A stretch of DNA of 5,765 nt from the NCBI GenBank assembly GCA_007117525.1, contig SKGJ01000091.1, forward strand, positions 1 through 5,765. The letters are read 5' to 3'. The stretch comes from Alkalimonas sp. (lineage in GTDB: Bacteria > Pseudomonadota > Gammaproteobacteria > Enterobacterales > Alteromonadaceae). Of the stretch, positions 1 through 5,765 are shown one piece after another; position 1 is the first letter of the stretch; each line of letters begins with the position of its first letter. The notes under the pieces were generated by a model. The model saw only the letters and a list, made by a program, of their open reading frames with translations, had not been told where the DNA came from and searched no databases. Made by a program: the position numbers and the translations under genes.

Positions 1-110
1 GCTCCGCCCTGGCAACAGAGTCATTGCAACGCATGGGCTTTTCAAAGGTGTACTCCGTTGCACCGGGCATGCAGGGCTGGCTGGACGCAAAGCTCCCTAT
101 CGTGAAATAA
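1..110 (+). CDS. Rhodanese-like sulfurtransferase domain, C-terminal end (5' truncated)
   Basis: The frame is open from the window edge to TAA at 108-110 and shows 35 residues; bases 1-2 are the end of a cut codon. The residues read as the last part of a rhodanese domain: a helix (SALATESLQRMGF), a strand (KVYSV), then PGMQGW and the terminal LPIVK. This matches the family pattern A..L...GF..V..l.GG...W...g.P. The catalytic Cys loop (C-x-x-G-x-R-S/A) lies just before this helix and is off the window; the leading 'gc' would fit the Arg codon of that loop. Rhodaneses transfer sulfane sulfur from thiosulfate or persulfides to acceptors. The next gene, a YeeE/YedE sulfur transporter half, begins 9 nt after the stop, so co-transcription is likely. 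It could be a stand-alone single-domain rhodanese or the tail of a larger protein such as a persulfide dioxygenase-rhodanese fusion; the window cannot say which. Confidence 0.82.
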   Translation, partial: SALATESLQRMGFSKVYSVAPGMQGWLDAKLPIVK

Positions 111-116
111 GAGGTG
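111..116 (+). promoter_or_regulatory. Ribosome binding site that decides the start of the first YeeE/YedE gene
   Basis: GAGGTG directly follows the rhodanese stop codon. It lies 3 nt (5 nt from the AGG core) upstream of ATG at 120. An in-frame GTG at 114-116 is part of this same Shine-Dalgarno stretch and has no good site of its own, so ATG 120 is the preferred start. Confidence 0.6.
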
Positions 117-119
117 ATC

Positions 120-521
120 ATGGAAAACTTTACCCCGCTATCCGCTTTAATTGGTGGCACCTTTATTGGCCTGGGGGCCTTATTGCTGATGGCCGCGCTT
201 GGCAGAATAGCCGGAATTTCCGGTATTGCCAGCCAGGCCATTTTCCAAAAGCAAGACCGCAACTGGAAGCTGGCTTTTGTTGCCGGCTTGCTGCTAGGGC
301 CTTTGCTGGTAGCACTGGTTATCAGCGATTTTAGTTTTAGCACCCCTGAGCTTGGCCCACGAACCCTGATTGCCGGCTTGCTGGTTGGGCTGGGCACGGC
401 CTGGGGCAGTGGCTGCACCTCGGGCCACGGCGTTTGCGGCATTGGCCGTTTCTCGCCACGCTCCATCACTGCCACCCTTATATTCATGGCGGCTGGTGTT
501 CTCGTCGCCAGCTTGTTTTAA
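120..521 (+). CDS. YeeE/YedE (DUF395) family sulfur-transport membrane protein, N-terminal half
   Basis: This 133-residue, very hydrophobic protein has about four membrane segments (near residues 7-28, 49-68, 83-99 and 115-133). Its hallmark is the glycine/cysteine-rich motif GSGCTSGHGVCGIGRFSPRS, with C99, H103 and C106, which is diagnostic of the YeeE/YedE family. Full-length members have roughly 350-400 residues; here the protein is only the first half, and the partner is the next gene. Characterised YeeE proteins take up thiosulfate through a pathway lined by conserved cysteines, so inner-membrane passage of thiosulfate or a related reduced sulfur species is the inferred role. Similar split pairs occur beside rhodanese or persulfide dioxygenase genes, as in BigR-type sulfide-response operons. 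The gene lies 9 nt after the rhodanese gene and 10 nt before the second half. An in-frame GTG at 114 would add two residues but overlaps the ribosome binding site. Family is sure; substrate is inferred. Confidence 0.93.
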   Translation: MENFTPLSALIGGTFIGLGALLLMAALGRIAGISGIASQAIFQKQDRNWKLAFVAGLLLGPLLVALVISDFSFSTPELGPRTLIAGLLVGLGTAWGSGCTSGHGVCGIGRFSPRSITATLIFMAAGVLVASLF

Positions 522-531
522 GGAGTCATCC

Positions 532-978
532 ATGCAAATCATTATTGCTTTTATTGCCGGTTTATTGATGTCCATCGGCATCGCCGTTTCCATGATGATT
601 GATCCGGCCAAAGTATTGGGCTTTTTAAATCTGTCAGGCAACTGGGATCCCAGCTTGGCTCTGGTTATGGCCGCTGCTCTTGCCGTGTACAGTGTTGGTT
701 TCCGTTTAGTCCGGGGAAGATCAGCTCCCTTGATGGCAGAAAAGTTTCAGTTGCCAAACGCCAGCAAGATCGACAAGCCTATCCTGATTGGTGCGGCAGT
801 TTTCGGCTTAGGTTGGGGCCTTGTTGGCTATTGCCCAGGCCCTGCTATCAGTGCTCTGAGCGCTGGTAATACCGGCACTATTGGCTTTGTCATAGCCATG
901 ATAGCTGGTTGGTACATAGCCAGAAAACTGCCTTTAGCTAAGGTTGCCCCTAAAAAATCCACAGACTGCTATAGTTAG
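532..978 (+). CDS. YeeE/YedE (DUF395) family sulfur-transport membrane protein, C-terminal half
   Basis: This 148-residue protein has about four hydrophobic segments (near residues 1-20, 44-60, 85-105 and 118-135). Family landmarks are DPAKVLGFLNLSGNWDPSL at about 24-42 and GLGWGLVGYCPGPA at about 92-105, with the conserved cysteine C101. This is the second-half signature of YeeE/YedE transporters. It most likely pairs in the inner membrane with the product of the preceding gene to rebuild a complete sulfur-species transporter. ATG 532 is chosen because AGGAG at 521-525 sits 6 nt upstream, overlapping the stop codon of the first half, and because the product then begins with a membrane segment. 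The frame stays open upstream to 370, but that part overlaps the strongly conserved end of the preceding gene. The short polar tail (KKSTDCYS) carries one more Cys. A 105-nt gap with a hairpin follows, so this is probably the last gene of the sulfur block. Confidence 0.92.
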   Translation: MQIIIAFIAGLLMSIGIAVSMMIDPAKVLGFLNLSGNWDPSLALVMAAALAVYSVGFRLVRGRSAPLMAEKFQLPNASKIDKPILIGAAVFGLGWGLVGYCPGPAISALSAGNTGTIGFVIAMIAGWYIARKLPLAKVAPKKSTDCYS

Positions 979-1010
979 TACAAAAGTTGCGTTAAACATT
1001 ATGAGTTTAC

Positions 1011-1039
1011 GAGCCAGGGGAAAATATTTTTCCTGGCTC
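1011..1039 (+). terminator. Hairpin in the gap between the two operons, possible terminator
   Basis: GAGCCAGG (1011-1018) and CCTGGCTC (1032-1039) form a perfect 8-bp stem. Two G-U pairs and three A-U pairs can extend it to 13 bp with a 3-nt ATA loop. It lies 33 nt after the stop of the second YeeE/YedE half and 45 nt before the RND permease start, where an operon boundary is expected. A run of U does not follow (the next bases are CTCTGCTTC), so it is not a textbook intrinsic terminator. It could instead be a weak or factor-aided terminator, an mRNA-stabilising 3' hairpin, or a leader hairpin of the efflux operon. Confidence 0.45.
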
Positions 1040-1083
1040 CTCTGCTTCAAGTAGCAAGCGCTTCAACCAATCAGGAAAACTGC

Positions 1084-4000
1084 ATGAAGGCAACCTCGAC
1101 TCCATCATCGCAGGGGTTGATTGGCTGGTTTATGTCCAGCTACTTCCCACCGATGCTGATCTTGCTAGCGCTGGTGCTTGGCGCTGTATCACTTTGGCTC
1201 ACTCCCCGGGAAGAAGATCCGCAAATTGTGGTGCCAATGGCCGATGTACTGATCGAGGCTCCTGGCTTGTCTGCCCGGCAGGTGGCCACTCAGGTCACCG
1301 AGCCGCTAGAGCGCTTGTTGTCACAGATCGATGGCGTGGAGTATGTGTACTCCCAATCGATGACCGGCCAGGCCTTGGTGATTGTGCGCTTTTATGTCGG
1401 TGAAGATCGTGAAGACTCCTTGGTGAAGTTGTACAACAAGCTCTACTCCAATCAGGATAAAATCCCGGCGGTGGTGCACAACTGGTCGGTCAAACCGGTT
1501 GAAATTGACGACGTACCTATTTTGGTGGCTGCTTTGTACAGCACCGACCCGACGATTGATCACTTTCAGCTTCGGCGTCTCGCCGAGCAAGCCACCCAGA
1601 AACTGAAAGCCATTCGCCACACCAATCAGGTTAGCGTCAGTGGTGGTTTATCCCGTCTGATCCAGATCGAACTGGATAATGAAGCCCTGGCCGCCCACCA
1701 CACCAGTGTGCAGGATGTCGAACGGGCCATTCGCGTAAGCAATCAGCGCCAGCAGGCCGGCACATTGCAGCGGGATAATCGCAGCATTGCCTTGCAAAGT
1801 GGTGACTTCTTGCGCTCTGCCAGCGAAGTCGGTCAAACCGTGGTCAATGTGATCAATGACCAGCCGGTTTATTTGCGTGATATCGCCACCGTCACCGACG
1901 GTCCCGCCGAGCCCAGCCAGTACAGTTTCTTTTACCCGGGTGCCGCCTTTAGCGAAGCCACGCTGAACCAGCATCAGGGCCTGCCTGCCGTATTCCTGGC
2001 AGTGGGCAAGCAAAAAGGGGCCAATGCAGTCTGGGTAGCCAACGATGTGCTGCAAGCCTTTACCGAGTTGGAACAACACTGGCTACCTGCCGGTGTAAAA
2101 CTGGAGGTGATCCGCAACTACGGTGAAACCGCTGATGAGAAGGTGATGGATCTGGTATCCAGCCTGGCCATCGCCATTATTACGGTGGTGATTTTTGTTG
2201 GCTTGTTCCTGAACTGGCGCGCAGCACTGGTGGTCGCCATCGCCATCCCTATCAGCTATGGCGCTACCCTGGGCATGGATTTGCTGTTTGGCTACACCAT
2301 TAACCGGGTGACCTTATTCGCCTTGATCCTGGCACTGGGTTTGATTGTCGACGATCCCATTGCTTCCATTGACAACATCGAACGGTTTTTGCGGGAAAAA
2401 GGCCTGCCGCCCAAGCGTTCCATCGTGCTGGCAATGGCCGAAATTCGCAGCGCCCTGTTGATGTCGACGCTGGCCATTGTCATCGTGTTCACGCCAATGT
2501 TTTTTATCACTGGCATGATGGGCCCCTACATGGCGCCGATGGCCTTCAACGTGCCAATCAGTGTGATCTTCTCCACCGCTGTGGCTTTTCTTATCACCCC
2601 CTGGCTGGCTCGTCGCATCATGGTGGGCGCACGCCAGAAAGGCCACTATCAGCCACAAAGCACCTTGCTCTATCGGGGCTACAAAGCCCTGCTAGGTCCG
2701 TTGCTGCAGAGCCCAAAGCGCAGCTCACTATTTTTATGGGCCGTTGCCGGGCTTTTTGTGCTGGCTGCGGCTCTGCCTGCCATGCGCTTAGTGCCGCTCA
2801 AGCTGCTGCCCAACGACAACAAGAATGAATTTCAGCTGGTGGTGGATCTGCCTTATGGCAGCAGCGTCGAGCGGACCGCAGCTACCTTGGAGCAACTGGC
2901 ACGTCATCTGCAGCAAGTGCCCGAAATCAGCTCCATATCAAGCTTTGCCGGTTTGGCTTCACCGATGGACTTCAATGGCATGGTGCGGCACTACTTTTTG
3001 CGTCATCAACCACACCAGGGCGAGCTTAGGGTGGTGCTGGTCGATAAGAAACAACGCCGCCTGCAATCGCACGAAATTCTGCTGCGGCTGCGCGATGAGT
3101 TGGAAGCCATTGCGCACAGCAATAATGCCAAACTCAAACTGGTGCAGGTGCCACCGGGTCCACCGGTGATCAGTACCCTGGTTGCTGAAATATATGGCAG
3201 TGACAGCAGCGACTATGCGGCCCTGGAACAGGCGGCTCTGACGGTTGCCGAGCGACTGCGCCGCGAAGACTTTGTCCGCGAAGTCGATACCTCGGTGCCA
3301 GAAGAAGCCATGCTCTGGCGCTTTGTCGTCGATCAGGAAAAAGCCGCTTTATCCGGTGTTTCCGTGCAGCAAATCAATCAGACACTGACCGCTGCCGCCT
3401 CCGGCCTGGTGATCGATTACTTGCAACTACCGGACGAAGTGAACCCACTGCCAATCGAAATTCGTCTGCCGCGTGGCCAGCGGGATAATCCGCAGCGCTT
3501 GCTATCGCTGTATGTACGTGGGGAAGCCGGTTTAAGCCGCACCCGGAAAGCGCAGGGCGTAGCCGACGCCGCCTTGCCGATGGTGCAACTAAGTGAGCTT
3601 GGTCACTTTGAACAATTAGCTGTGGATCGACCTATATTTCATAAAAACCTGCGCCCGGTCAGCTACGTCTATGGCGAAACCGTCGGCCGGGTACCAGCCG
3701 ATGCGGTGGTGGATGTGATGGTTGATCGGGGGCGTGAGGTTGACAGTTACCGGCCACTGTGGCGCCGTCACTACTTTGGCAATGGCGCCGGTCTTGGCTG
3801 GTCGGTACCGGATGATATTCAGGTGGTCTGGAGCGGTGAAGGCGAGTGGAAGATCACCCTGGATGTGTTTCGCGATCTGGGTATTGCCTATGGCGTTGCC
3901 TTGCTCGGTGTTTTTGTGGTGATGGTGCTGCAAACCGGCTTAAAAGCCGTATCCGGCATGATGATGCTGGCTATTCCGCTGACAATTATCGGCATCATGC

Positions 4001-4416
4001 CAGGCTTTTGGCTGCTGAATCTGTTTAGCTCTGACATCGCCGGCTACCCCAACCCCACGCTTTTTACCGCCACAGCCATGATAGGCATGATAGCGCTGGC
4101 GGGCATTGTCGTGCGGAACTCACTGATCCTCATCGAGTTTATTCAACAGCGGTTGCGCGAAGGCTGTGAGCTGAAAGAAGCGTTGTTTGAAGCCGGTGCA
4201 GTACGCACCCGCCCTATCCTGCTAACAGCCGGAACCACTATGCTGGCCAATATTGTCATCACACTGGATCCAATCTTTAACGGTCTGGCCTGGGCTATCA
4301 TTTTTGGTATTGGTGCCTCCACCATCTTTACCCTGCTGGTGATCCCGGTGGTCTATCACCAGGTGTACCGCAATCACCCAAGCCATGGCCTGAAAACTGC
4401 CGGAGACGATGAATGA
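1084..4416 (+). CDS. RND-family inner-membrane efflux permease (AcrB-like)
   Basis: At 1110 residues this protein has the duplicated RND layout. TM1 is near 22-39, followed by a large periplasmic loop (about 40-355), TM2-TM6 (about 357-507), TM7 (about 548-567), a second periplasmic loop (about 570-930) and TM8-TM12 (about 934-1090). After TM1 comes PREEDPQIVVPMADV, then QIDGVEYVYS and VRFYVGEDREDS, typical of proton-driven RND pumps. TM4 holds GLIVDDP with D423 and D424, equivalent to AcrB D407/D408, followed by NIER. In TM10, VVRNS puts R1011 where AcrB has K940. The double Asp points to the drug/amphiphile branch rather than the heavy-metal (CzcA) branch. The protein is some 60 residues longer than AcrB; extra length seems to sit in the second periplasmic loop near 814-830 and 885-911. 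ATG 1084 has AGGA 7 nt upstream and a sensible short N-terminus before TM1. Its end overlaps the adaptor gene by 4 nt. Substrate is unknown; export from the inner membrane or periplasm is inferred. Confidence 0.95.
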   Translation: MKATSTPSSQGLIGWFMSSYFPPMLILLALVLGAVSLWLTPREEDPQIVVPMADVLIEAPGLSARQVATQVTEPLERLLSQIDGVEYVYSQSMTGQALVIVRFYVGEDREDSLVKLYNKLYSNQDKIPAVVHNWSVKPVEIDDVPILVAALYSTDPTIDHFQLRRLAEQATQKLKAIRHTNQVSVSGGLSRLIQIELDNEALAAHHTSVQDVERAIRVSNQRQQAGTLQRDNRSIALQSGDFLRSASEVGQTVVNVINDQPVYLRDIATVTDGPAEPSQYSFFYPGAAFSEATLNQHQGLPAVFLAVGKQKGANAVWVANDVLQAFTELEQHWLPAGVKLEVIRNYGETADEKVMDLVSSLAIAIITVVIFVGLFLNWRAALVVAIAIPISYGATLGMDLLFGYTINRVTLFALILALGLIVDDPIASIDNIERFLREKGLPPKRSIVLAMAEIRSALLMSTLAIVIVFTPMFFITGMMGPYMAPMAFNVPISVIFSTAVAFLITPWLARRIMVGARQKGHYQPQSTLLYRGYKALLGPLLQSPKRSSLFLWAVAGLFVLAAALPAMRLVPLKLLPNDNKNEFQLVVDLPYGSSVERTAATLEQLARHLQQVPEISSISSFAGLASPMDFNGMVRHYFLRHQPHQGELRVVLVDKKQRRLQSHEILLRLRDELEAIAHSNNAKLKLVQVPPGPPVISTLVAEIYGSDSSDYAALEQAALTVAERLRREDFVREVDTSVPEEAMLWRFVVDQEKAALSGVSVQQINQTLTAAASGLVIDYLQLPDEVNPLPIEIRLPRGQRDNPQRLLSLYVRGEAGLSRTRKAQGVADAALPMVQLSELGHFEQLAVDRPIFHKNLRPVSYVYGETVGRVPADAVVDVMVDRGREVDSYRPLWRRHYFGNGAGLGWSVPDDIQVVWSGEGEWKITLDVFRDLGIAYGVALLGVFVVMVLQTGLKAVSGMMMLAIPLTIIGIMPGFWLLNLFSSDIAGYPNPTLFTATAMIGMIALAGIVVRNSLILIEFIQQRLREGCELKEALFEAGAVRTRPILLTAGTTMLANIVITLDPIFNGLAWAIIFGIGASTIFTLLVIPVVYHQVYRNHPSHGLKTAGDDE

Positions 4417-5492
4417 AAACGACTTTTTTAACCCCTGGTCGGCGTTTTGCCCTGGCTATCCTGGCAGCTATTCTGTTTTTATCCCTTATATTTCTCTGGC
4501 TGGCTGGCGCCTTTGTCACCAAGGTAACAGAAGAGACACGTCCTTTAGTGCAGCAGGCACCATCAGCAGCGCTTTATACCGTGACGTCACAGCCGCTGGC
4601 AGAATACCGTCATTTTAGCGGTAACCTGCAAGCCCGTCAGCAAACCGCCTTGTCAGCCCGGATCACCGCCCGGGTGGCAGAGGTGCTGGTAGAGGCAGGC
4701 GACAGGGTGCAAGCTGGCGATGTCTTGTTGCGGTTGGATAACGACGACTTAAGCGCACGGGTGCGACAACAGGAACAAGCGCTGGCCTCGGCGCAGGCCA
4801 GAGCCAATGAAGCGCGCAGCCACTACCAGCGCACCATAGCGCTGGTAGAGCAAGGTTTATTGCCGGCAGCCCAGTTGGACGAAGTGCGCAGCAATCGTGA
4901 TACCGCTGAAGCAGAACTGCAACGCAGCCGGGCGGCTTTATTTGAAGCACAAACCAGTGAAGGCTTTAGCATGATAGTCGCTCCCTATACTGGTATTGTC
5001 AGTCAGCGACTGGCCTATGCCGGTGATACCGCCACGCCGGGGGCTTTACTCCTCACCTTGTATGCACCGGATAGCCTGCGCTTTGAAGCCGCAATCAGTG
5101 AATCGGTGCTTGGCTTGCTGCAATTTGGCCAGCAGTTGGAAGTCATGCTGGACGCCAGCAAGCAGCCTCTTTCCGCTGCAGTCAGTGAGATTGAACCGGC
5201 TGCCGATACAGGCTCCCGCAGCTTTCGGGTGCGGCTGGATATTGATCGCACTGAAGGACTCTATCCCGGTATGTTTGGCCGGCTGGCCGTTCCTGTTGGA
5301 GAACGCGATGCGTTGTTAATTCCAGCCGACTTCATTGAGCAGCGTGGACAATTGTATTATGTGCAGCTGCACACCAGTGCGGGTGTAGAGCGGCGGCTTA
5401 TCCGGCTTGGCGAGCAACATCGACTGCAAGGGCACGTCATGCAGGAAGTAGTCAGCGGTCTTTCTGCTGGGGAGCAATTGATCCGTCCATGA
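4413..5492 (+). CDS. RND efflux periplasmic adaptor (membrane fusion protein, HlyD/AcrA type)
   Basis: This 359-residue protein links the inner-membrane pump to an outer-membrane channel. A basic start (PGRR) and hydrophobic stretch at about 12-34 form a signal anchor. No Cys occurs in the protein, so it is not a lipoprotein as AcrA is. The first half of the lipoyl (barrel-sandwich) domain is at about 78-113 (VEAGDRVQAGDVLLRLD). An Ala/Gln/Arg-rich helical hairpin spans about 114-182 with its turn near GLLPAAQ (148-154). The second lipoyl half follows at about 186-220 (APYTGIVSQRL). A beta-barrel lies at about 222-297 and a membrane-proximal domain at 300-359. No His- or Met-rich metal-binding stretch is visible. 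The start overlaps the permease stop as ATGA, with GGAG 7 nt upstream, so the two are translationally coupled and should act together. Permease-before-adaptor is the reverse of the common acrAB-type order. No outer-membrane channel gene is seen here; a TolC-like protein encoded elsewhere or downstream is needed. Confidence 0.94.
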   Translation: MKTTFLTPGRRFALAILAAILFLSLIFLWLAGAFVTKVTEETRPLVQQAPSAALYTVTSQPLAEYRHFSGNLQARQQTALSARITARVAEVLVEAGDRVQAGDVLLRLDNDDLSARVRQQEQALASAQARANEARSHYQRTIALVEQGLLPAAQLDEVRSNRDTAEAELQRSRAALFEAQTSEGFSMIVAPYTGIVSQRLAYAGDTATPGALLLTLYAPDSLRFEAAISESVLGLLQFGQQLEVMLDASKQPLSAAVSEIEPAADTGSRSFRVRLDIDRTEGLYPGMFGRLAVPVGERDALLIPADFIEQRGQLYYVQLHTSAGVERRLIRLGEQHRLQGHVMQEVVSGLSAGEQLIRP

Positions 5493-5765
5493 GCAAACAC
5501 CAGCACAGTACCAGAGATGCGCAAGCCAACAAAGTAACCCTGGTCGGTGCGCTGTTTGATGCGCTGCTTGGCGTAGTGAAAATCATCACCGGCCTGCTCG
5601 GTCACTCCGCTGCCCTAGTGGCCGATGGTGTGCATTCTTTGTCGGATCTGGCAACCGATCTGGTAGTCCTTATCAGCATCCGGCTGGGAGGGCGAGCCCC
5701 CGATCAAAGCCATCCCTTTGGCCACAGGCGCATAGAAACCCTGGGCACGATGATCCTTGGCTTAA
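5489..5765 (+). CDS. Cation diffusion facilitator (CDF) family transporter, N-terminal part (3' truncated)
   Basis: The frame starts at ATG 5489 within an ATGA overlap with the adaptor stop and stays open to the window end, giving 92 residues. After a short polar His-containing head (MSKHQHST), TM1 runs from about 16 to 37. TM2 carries ADGVHSLSDLATD, where H49 and D53 form the HxxxD half of the CDF transport site. The cytoplasmic loop has HPFGHRRIETL at 75-85, the standard CDF signature HPxGHxRxE. CDF proteins are inner-membrane dimers that export divalent metals, usually zinc, iron or related ions, in exchange for protons. HxxxD rather than DxxxD in TM2 argues against the manganese type, but the second half of the site and the C-terminal domain lie outside the window. 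A GGGGAG at 5469-5474 is 14 nt upstream, rather far, so translation probably relies on coupling to the adaptor gene. Family is clear; metal specificity is not. Confidence 0.93.
   Translation, partial: MSKHQHSTRDAQANKVTLVGALFDALLGVVKIITGLLGHSAALVADGVHSLSDLATDLVVLISIRLGGRAPDQSHPFGHRRIETLGTMILGL

Noticed and set aside
114..119. GTG 114 as start of the first YeeE/YedE half.
   Set aside because: The GTG is part of the Shine-Dalgarno stretch that serves ATG 120 and has no ribosome binding site of its own.
370..531. Upstream extension of the second YeeE/YedE half to ATG 370.
   Set aside because: The added 54 residues overlap the most conserved part of the first half in another frame and match nothing in the family; ATG 532 has a strong AGGAG site and gives a typical N-terminus.
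975..1003. Possible sigma-70 promoter for the efflux operon (TTAGTA, 17-nt spacer, CATTAT).
   Set aside because: The -35 box matches consensus at only 3 of 6 positions and the -10 box at 4 of 6, and half overlaps the preceding stop region; too weak to annotate, though a start near 1010 would place the hairpin at the 5' end of the transcript.
1648..2658. Long open frames on the minus strand inside the RND permease gene (for example 1648-2079 and 2314-2658).
   Set aside because: They lie opposite a clearly conserved gene, have low-complexity His/Gly/Gln-rich translations with no recognisable domain, and show no ribosome binding site; they are shadows of the codon pattern.
1084..4416. Assigning the permease as a CzcA/CusA heavy-metal RND pump because of the neighbouring CDF gene.
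   Set aside because: TM4 has the double Asp (GLIVDDP) of the drug/amphiphile branch rather than the single-Asp pattern of heavy-metal pumps, and the adaptor has no metal-binding stretch; context alone is not enough.
4413..4520. Lipoprotein signal on the adaptor, as in AcrA.
   Set aside because: The hydrophobic N-terminus ends in LWLAGAF with no Cys, and there is no Cys anywhere in the protein, so lipid attachment is impossible.

Overview
This is a compact, single-strand stretch of a bacterial chromosome, most likely from a gammaproteobacterium. That placement rests on gene families, strong AGGAG/GAGG ribosome binding sites, tight gene packing and GC that looks to be around the mid-50s percent by eye. 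It is an inference, and genus cannot be read from the window. All genes run on the + strand. I see no RNA gene, insertion sequence, CRISPR array or integration site.

Region 1 (1-978) is a sulfur-handling block. It holds the C-terminal end of a rhodanese-like protein (1-110), then two small membrane proteins (120-521 and 532-978). These are the N- and C-terminal halves of a split YeeE/YedE (DUF395) sulfur-transport protein. Gene gaps are about 10 nt, so the three look like one transcript. YeeE proteins carry thiosulfate or related sulfur species, and rhodaneses move sulfane sulfur, so import or sulfide/persulfide handling is the likely role.

Region 2 (979-1083) is the only real intergenic gap. 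It contains a strong hairpin (1011-1039) with no U-tract, followed by the ribosome binding site of the next gene.

Region 3 (1084-5765) is a second, translationally coupled operon. It encodes a 1110-residue RND inner-membrane efflux permease, a periplasmic adaptor (membrane fusion protein) and the start of a cation diffusion facilitator (CDF) transporter, which runs off the window. Both junctions are 4-nt ATGA overlaps. Permease and adaptor would form a proton-driven tripartite pump with an outer-membrane channel not encoded here. The CDF protein would export divalent metal across the inner membrane.

The permease has the double aspartate of the drug/amphiphile RND branch rather than the motif of heavy-metal RND pumps, yet it is coupled to a metal exporter. 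It also has Arg where AcrB has its relay Lys, and about 60 extra residues. No wholly new system is evident. The points most worth checking are the substrate of this pump, its coupling to a CDF gene and its position next to the sulfur block.
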